DNA of 33,464 nt from a virus. The notes under the pieces are model-generated. The model had not been told where the DNA came from. It worked only from the letters and a program-made list of their open reading frames with translations, and ran no database searches. The DNA is taken from the IMG/VR virus record IMGVR_UViG_3300048037_000103, positions 1 through 33,464 of that record; one strand, given 5' to 3'. Shown piece by piece: positions 30,492 through 33,464 of this stretch. The position numbers were made by a program, and so were the translations under genes. Every line of letters starts with the position of its first letter. Position 1 is the stretch's first letter.

Positions 30492-33182
30492 ATGGCTTTA
30501 GATATTAGTGCAGAAACCCCCAGAGTTCAATACACAGTTACTTCTGCTGACTCTACGTTTGATTATGATTTTGAAATATTCCAAGATTCAGACATAAAAG
30601 TTTTTGTAGACTCAACATTAAAGACTTTGACAACTCACTATACAGTTAGTGGTGCTGGTACTACTGGTGGTGGTACAGTTACAATGACGAGTGGTAATGC
30701 AGTTACTAACGCAACAGTTACATTAGTGCGTGATATAACAATACAAAGAACTACTGACTTTCCAGCTTCAGGTTCATTTCAGGTAGACTCTTTAAACACA
30801 GAACTTGATAGAATTACAGCAGTACAGCAAACCCTTGAAGATAATATTGCACGTTCACTTAGACTAGCAGATGAAGATGCTACCTCAACTTTAACATTGC
30901 CATTAAAAGATGCACGAAAAGGTAGATACCTAGCTTTTAATGCTACAACTGGTAATGCAGAAGCTGGACCAACTCAAACAGATGCAACACTCATTGCTAC
31001 TGTCACTACTGATATTGCTCTACTTGCTGATATACAAGATGGCACAACAGCAACCAACACACTAACAACTCTCTCTCCTATTTCTGGAAATATAACAACT
31101 GTTGCTGGTGTAGCTAGTAATGTTACAACTATAGCTACTGGTACAACTGGTGGTAATTCTAATCTTACTAATTTAAATACAATCGCTACTGGTACAACTG
31201 GTGGTAATGCAAACCTAACTCAAATAAATGCTGTAGCTGGGAAAGTTACAGAGATTGGAAGATTAGGAACTGCTGATGCTGTAGCTGATATGGCATTACT
31301 TGGTCTAACTGATGTAATTGCTGATATGGCATTGTTAGGCGAAACAGCAGTTATTGCTGATATGGCACAATTAGCTAATTCAGATATTATTGCTGATATG
31401 GCACAACTTGCTAATCAAACAATAATAGATGATATGGCATTGTTAGCTAATAATACAATTACTGATGATATGGCATTACTTGCAGTACAAAATGTTATTG
31501 ATGATATGGCTTTATTAGCTGTACCAGCCGTAATAACTGATATGGATTTGATAGGTGCTAGTGGAGTTATTGCAAACATTGCTACTGTAGCTGGTAAAGA
31601 TACTGAAATTGGACAACTTGCACCAAAGGCTACTGACATAACTACTGTAGCTGGTAAAATTTCTGATGTTGAAGCTGTTGCACATTTAGAAGATGGAACA
31701 ACAGCAACAAGTGCTGTATCAACTTTATCTGCTAGAAGCTCTGACATTCAAACTCTTACACCTAGAGCTTCAGATATGCAATCACTTGCTACAAAAGCTA
31801 CAGAGATAGGAAGAATAGGTGCATCAACTGGTAACATAACAAATCTTAATACATTAGGCACGACTGACGCTGTTGCTGATATGAATACTCTTGCAAGTAT
31901 AAGCTCTGATATATCTGCTTTGGCTGGTGCATTAGAACAAACATACACAACAACTGTTGCTGGTGGAGTATTTGTATTAGGTGGTTCTAACAATCCAGCA
32001 ATAGAAATGTTTAGAGGTAGTAGTTATACTTTTAATCAAGATGATGCGACAAATGATGGACACCCATTAGTATTTAAAAATGGAAGTTCAGCTTATGAAG
32101 TTGGAGTTACTTATTATTTAAATGGTTCTGCTACAACTCAAGCTAACTATATTAACACAACAACATTTAATGCTGGTAGAAGCTCTGGTACTAGAAAGGT
32201 TGTAATAGAAGTTCAATCAACTGCACCTTCTTCTGGTCTTAGATATTATTGTTACATTCACGGAAACGGAATGGGTAATACTATTACAGTTAAAGATAGT
32301 AACATCTCATTGGTGGCAACAAATATTGCTAACGTAAATAATGTTGGAAATAATATTACAGCTTTGACTAATGTTAATACTAATCTTGCACACGTTACAA
32401 ATGTTCATAACAATATGTCTGACGTTAATGCTATTAATGGTTCAGGAGTTATATCAAACATTGGAACTCTTGCTACTGGTACTACTGGAGGTAATGCTAA
32501 TTTAACACAGATTAATGCTGTTGCTGTTGCAGTAGCAAATGTAAATACTGTTGCAACAAACATTAGTTCTGTAAATGATTTTGCTGATAAGTATAGAATA
32601 GGGTCAAGCGACCCATCATCATCAAATGATGAGGGTGATTTATTTTACAATACATCTTCTAATGTTTTAAAAGTTTATACTGGTTCAGCTTGGGAAGCTG
32701 GTGTAACTGCTGGTAGTGGATTTGCTTCTCTTACTGGAGCTACTTTTACTGGTAATGTAAGTTTTCCAGATAATGTAGTGGCACGATTTGGTGCTAGTAA
32801 TGATTTACAAATATCACACAATGGAAATAATTCAGTCATAAAAGATGCTGGTACTGGTAATCTTTCACTTCAGACAAATGGTACTAATATCAATTTGTGG
32901 GACGTTAGTAATGCTCAGCTTATGGGACAGTTTGATACTGGTGGTGGAGTAAATTTACATCATAATGGTACAAAGAAATTTAATACAACATCTACTGGAA
33001 TAGATGTAACTGGAAATGCAAAAGCTGATTCATTTTCAATCGACCATGCATCAAATGATTGGAACTTTGAATTAAGTGGTGCTGACTTAGTTATCAAAAA
33101 TGGTTCAACAACATTATTTAAATTAGACACTAGTGGAAACTTAACTGTTGCTGGTGACATAACTACAGATGGGAGCTTATAA
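30492..33182 (+). CDS. Tail fibre protein with T7-type N-terminus and plastocyanin-like domain
   Basis: The product is 896 residues. Residues 1-160 match the T7 fibre N-terminal domain that attaches to the tail (ISAETPRVQYTVTSADSTFD, RDITIQRTTDFPASGSFQVD, LPLKDARKGRYLAFN). A stalk follows with eight 12-residue repeats (about 265-360). A beta domain (about 490-605) carries FRGSSYTF, DGHPLVF (H524) and YYCYIHGNGMG (C587, H590, M594), the order and spacing of a type 1 copper site. Then come IGSSDPSSSNDEGDLFYNTS and beta-helix-like segments (RFGASNDLQISHNG). No intramolecular chaperone is seen. The stop overlaps the next fibre gene (TAATG). Confidence 0.85.
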   Translation: MALDISAETPRVQYTVTSADSTFDYDFEIFQDSDIKVFVDSTLKTLTTHYTVSGAGTTGGGTVTMTSGNAVTNATVTLVRDITIQRTTDFPASGSFQVDSLNTELDRITAVQQTLEDNIARSLRLADEDATSTLTLPLKDARKGRYLAFNATTGNAEAGPTQTDATLIATVTTDIALLADIQDGTTATNTLTTLSPISGNITTVAGVASNVTTIATGTTGGNSNLTNLNTIATGTTGGNANLTQINAVAGKVTEIGRLGTADAVADMALLGLTDVIADMALLGETAVIADMAQLANSDIIADMAQLANQTIIDDMALLANNTITDDMALLAVQNVIDDMALLAVPAVITDMDLIGASGVIANIATVAGKDTEIGQLAPKATDITTVAGKISDVEAVAHLEDGTTATSAVSTLSARSSDIQTLTPRASDMQSLATKATEIGRIGASTGNITNLNTLGTTDAVADMNTLASISSDISALAGALEQTYTTTVAGGVFVLGGSNNPAIEMFRGSSYTFNQDDATNDGHPLVFKNGSSAYEVGVTYYLNGSATTQANYINTTTFNAGRSSGTRKVVIEVQSTAPSSGLRYYCYIHGNGMGNTITVKDSNISLVATNIANVNNVGNNITALTNVNTNLAHVTNVHNNMSDVNAINGSGVISNIGTLATGTTGGNANLTQINAVAVAVANVNTVATNISSVNDFADKYRIGSSDPSSSNDEGDLFYNTSSNVLKVYTGSAWEAGVTAGSGFASLTGATFTGNVSFPDNVVARFGASNDLQISHNGNNSVIKDAGTGNLSLQTNGTNINLWDVSNAQLMGQFDTGGGVNLHHNGTKKFNTTSTGIDVTGNAKADSFSIDHASNDWNFELSGADLVIKNGSTTLFKLDTSGNLTVAGDITTDGSL
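31284..31571 (+). repeat. Eight 36-bp repeats in the fibre stalk
   Basis: Eight adjacent 36-bp units each encode 12 residues of the form (I/V/T)-(A/D/T)-D-M-(A/D)-x-(L/I)-(A/G) plus four variable residues. The core GATATGG is identical in all copies while third bases vary, so the array is old or under selection for protein. A longer repeat (TTGGNANLTQINAVA) occurs on both sides, near 31190 and 32480. Confidence 0.85.
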
Positions 33183-33464
33183 TGGTTTTTAAAATTGGTA
33201 GTACAACTTTTGATGGTGAAGTAATTGATGATTCAACTCCTCAACTTGGAGGTGCATTAGATGTAAATGGAAATAATATTACTTCTGCTTCTAACAACAA
33301 TGTAGTTATTGACCCAAATGGTTCTGGTGTAATTCAGTTAAATTCTTCTACTACTTTACAAGATGGTTCACACAATTTTGATGTAGCAAGTCACGATGGA
33401 ACAAATGGATTGTTATTAGGTGGTACTCTTGTTACTGCAAGTGCTACTGAACTAAATAAAGTAG
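33182..33464 (+). CDS. Second tail fibre protein, 5' fragment (cut by window end)
   Basis: The frame starts at ATG 33182 (TAATG overlap with the previous fibre) and runs to the last base, giving 94 residues. The sequence MVFKIGSTTFDGEVIDDSTP, PQLGGALDVNGNNI and IDPNGSGVIQLNSSTTLQDG is typical of phage fibre or baseplate-fibre modules (PQLGGxLDxNGxxI). It ends GTLVTASATELNKV, which matches the motif at the left end of the window. Most likely the same gene continues at position 1 after a missing stretch. Confidence 0.75.
   Translation, partial: MVFKIGSTTFDGEVIDDSTPQLGGALDVNGNNITSASNNNVVIDPNGSGVIQLNSSTTLQDGSHNFDVASHDGTNGLLLGGTLVTASATELNKV

Noticed and set aside
31415-31993. Minus-strand frames inside the fibre repeats
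   Set aside because: They are open only because the 36-bp repeats lack stop codons in antisense; composition and context favour the fibre gene.
30492-33464. Diversity-generating retroelement target
   Set aside because: Fibre repeats are present, but there is no reverse transcriptase, template repeat or accessory gene in the window.
1-33464. Integrase, repressor or attachment site for a temperate life style
   Set aside because: No tyrosine or serine recombinase motif and no tRNA-like attachment core are visible; the HTH and RHH proteins alone are not enough.

Overview
The window reads as a nearly complete genome of a short-tailed (T7-like, podovirus) tailed phage. It is AT-rich and very compact: most neighbouring genes touch or overlap (TAATG, ATGA, GTGA junctions). 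The virion genes follow the T7 plan: small and large terminase, portal, scaffold, capsid, tail tubular proteins A and B, three internal core proteins, and a fibre with a T7-type N-terminus. No RNA polymerase, DNA polymerase, primase, helicase, integrase or repressor gene is visible, so transcription and most replication probably depend on the host. The AT-rich composition, the fibre domains and several small protein families are those I associate with marine phages. The layout brings to mind HTVC010P-like pelagiphages (SAR11 hosts), but that is from memory and unverified.

Layout. There are two divergent transcription units. The rightward unit starts with the small terminase at about 12.2 kb. 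It runs through packaging, head, tail and core genes to a tail fibre gene cut by the right end (33464). The left end (1-156) is the 3' part of a fibre gene with the same motifs, so the molecule is probably circular or circularly permuted. On that reading the unit continues through a tail-tip protein and the lysis cassette (membrane proteins, a 3-TM holin, a TM/coiled-coil protein, a GH24 endolysin) to 4503. The leftward unit (11776 down to 4556) holds about 20 mostly small genes: an ArdC-like antirestriction protein, a PD-(D/E)XK nuclease, a YqaJ-type exonuclease, a putative annealing protein, a possible ssDNA-binding protein and several small DNA-binding proteins. Four hairpins, two with good T-tracts, cut it into blocks. 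The units converge at a hairpin at 4502-4541.

The control region at 11777-12242 is the least ordinary part. It lacks a convincing gene and is richer in G+C than its surroundings. It holds two sets of nested inverted repeats (11825-11971 and 12012-12138), a perfect 8-bp dyad at 12161-12187, and a near-consensus sigma70-type promoter at 12206-12234. That promoter would start an almost leaderless small-terminase mRNA. A weaker leftward promoter candidate lies at 11832-11860. The region is a candidate for a replication origin, a packaging signal or a structured RNA.

Together the genes suggest a lytic phage that uses host polymerases, supplies its own exonuclease/annealing recombination set and restriction defence, builds a T7-like particle, and lyses by holin plus cytoplasmic endolysin. 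Points of interest include a plastocyanin-like C-x2-H-x3-M site in the fibre, a peptidoglycan-type domain on the gp15-like rather than the gp16-like core protein, and a gp13-like protein encoded between scaffold and capsid.
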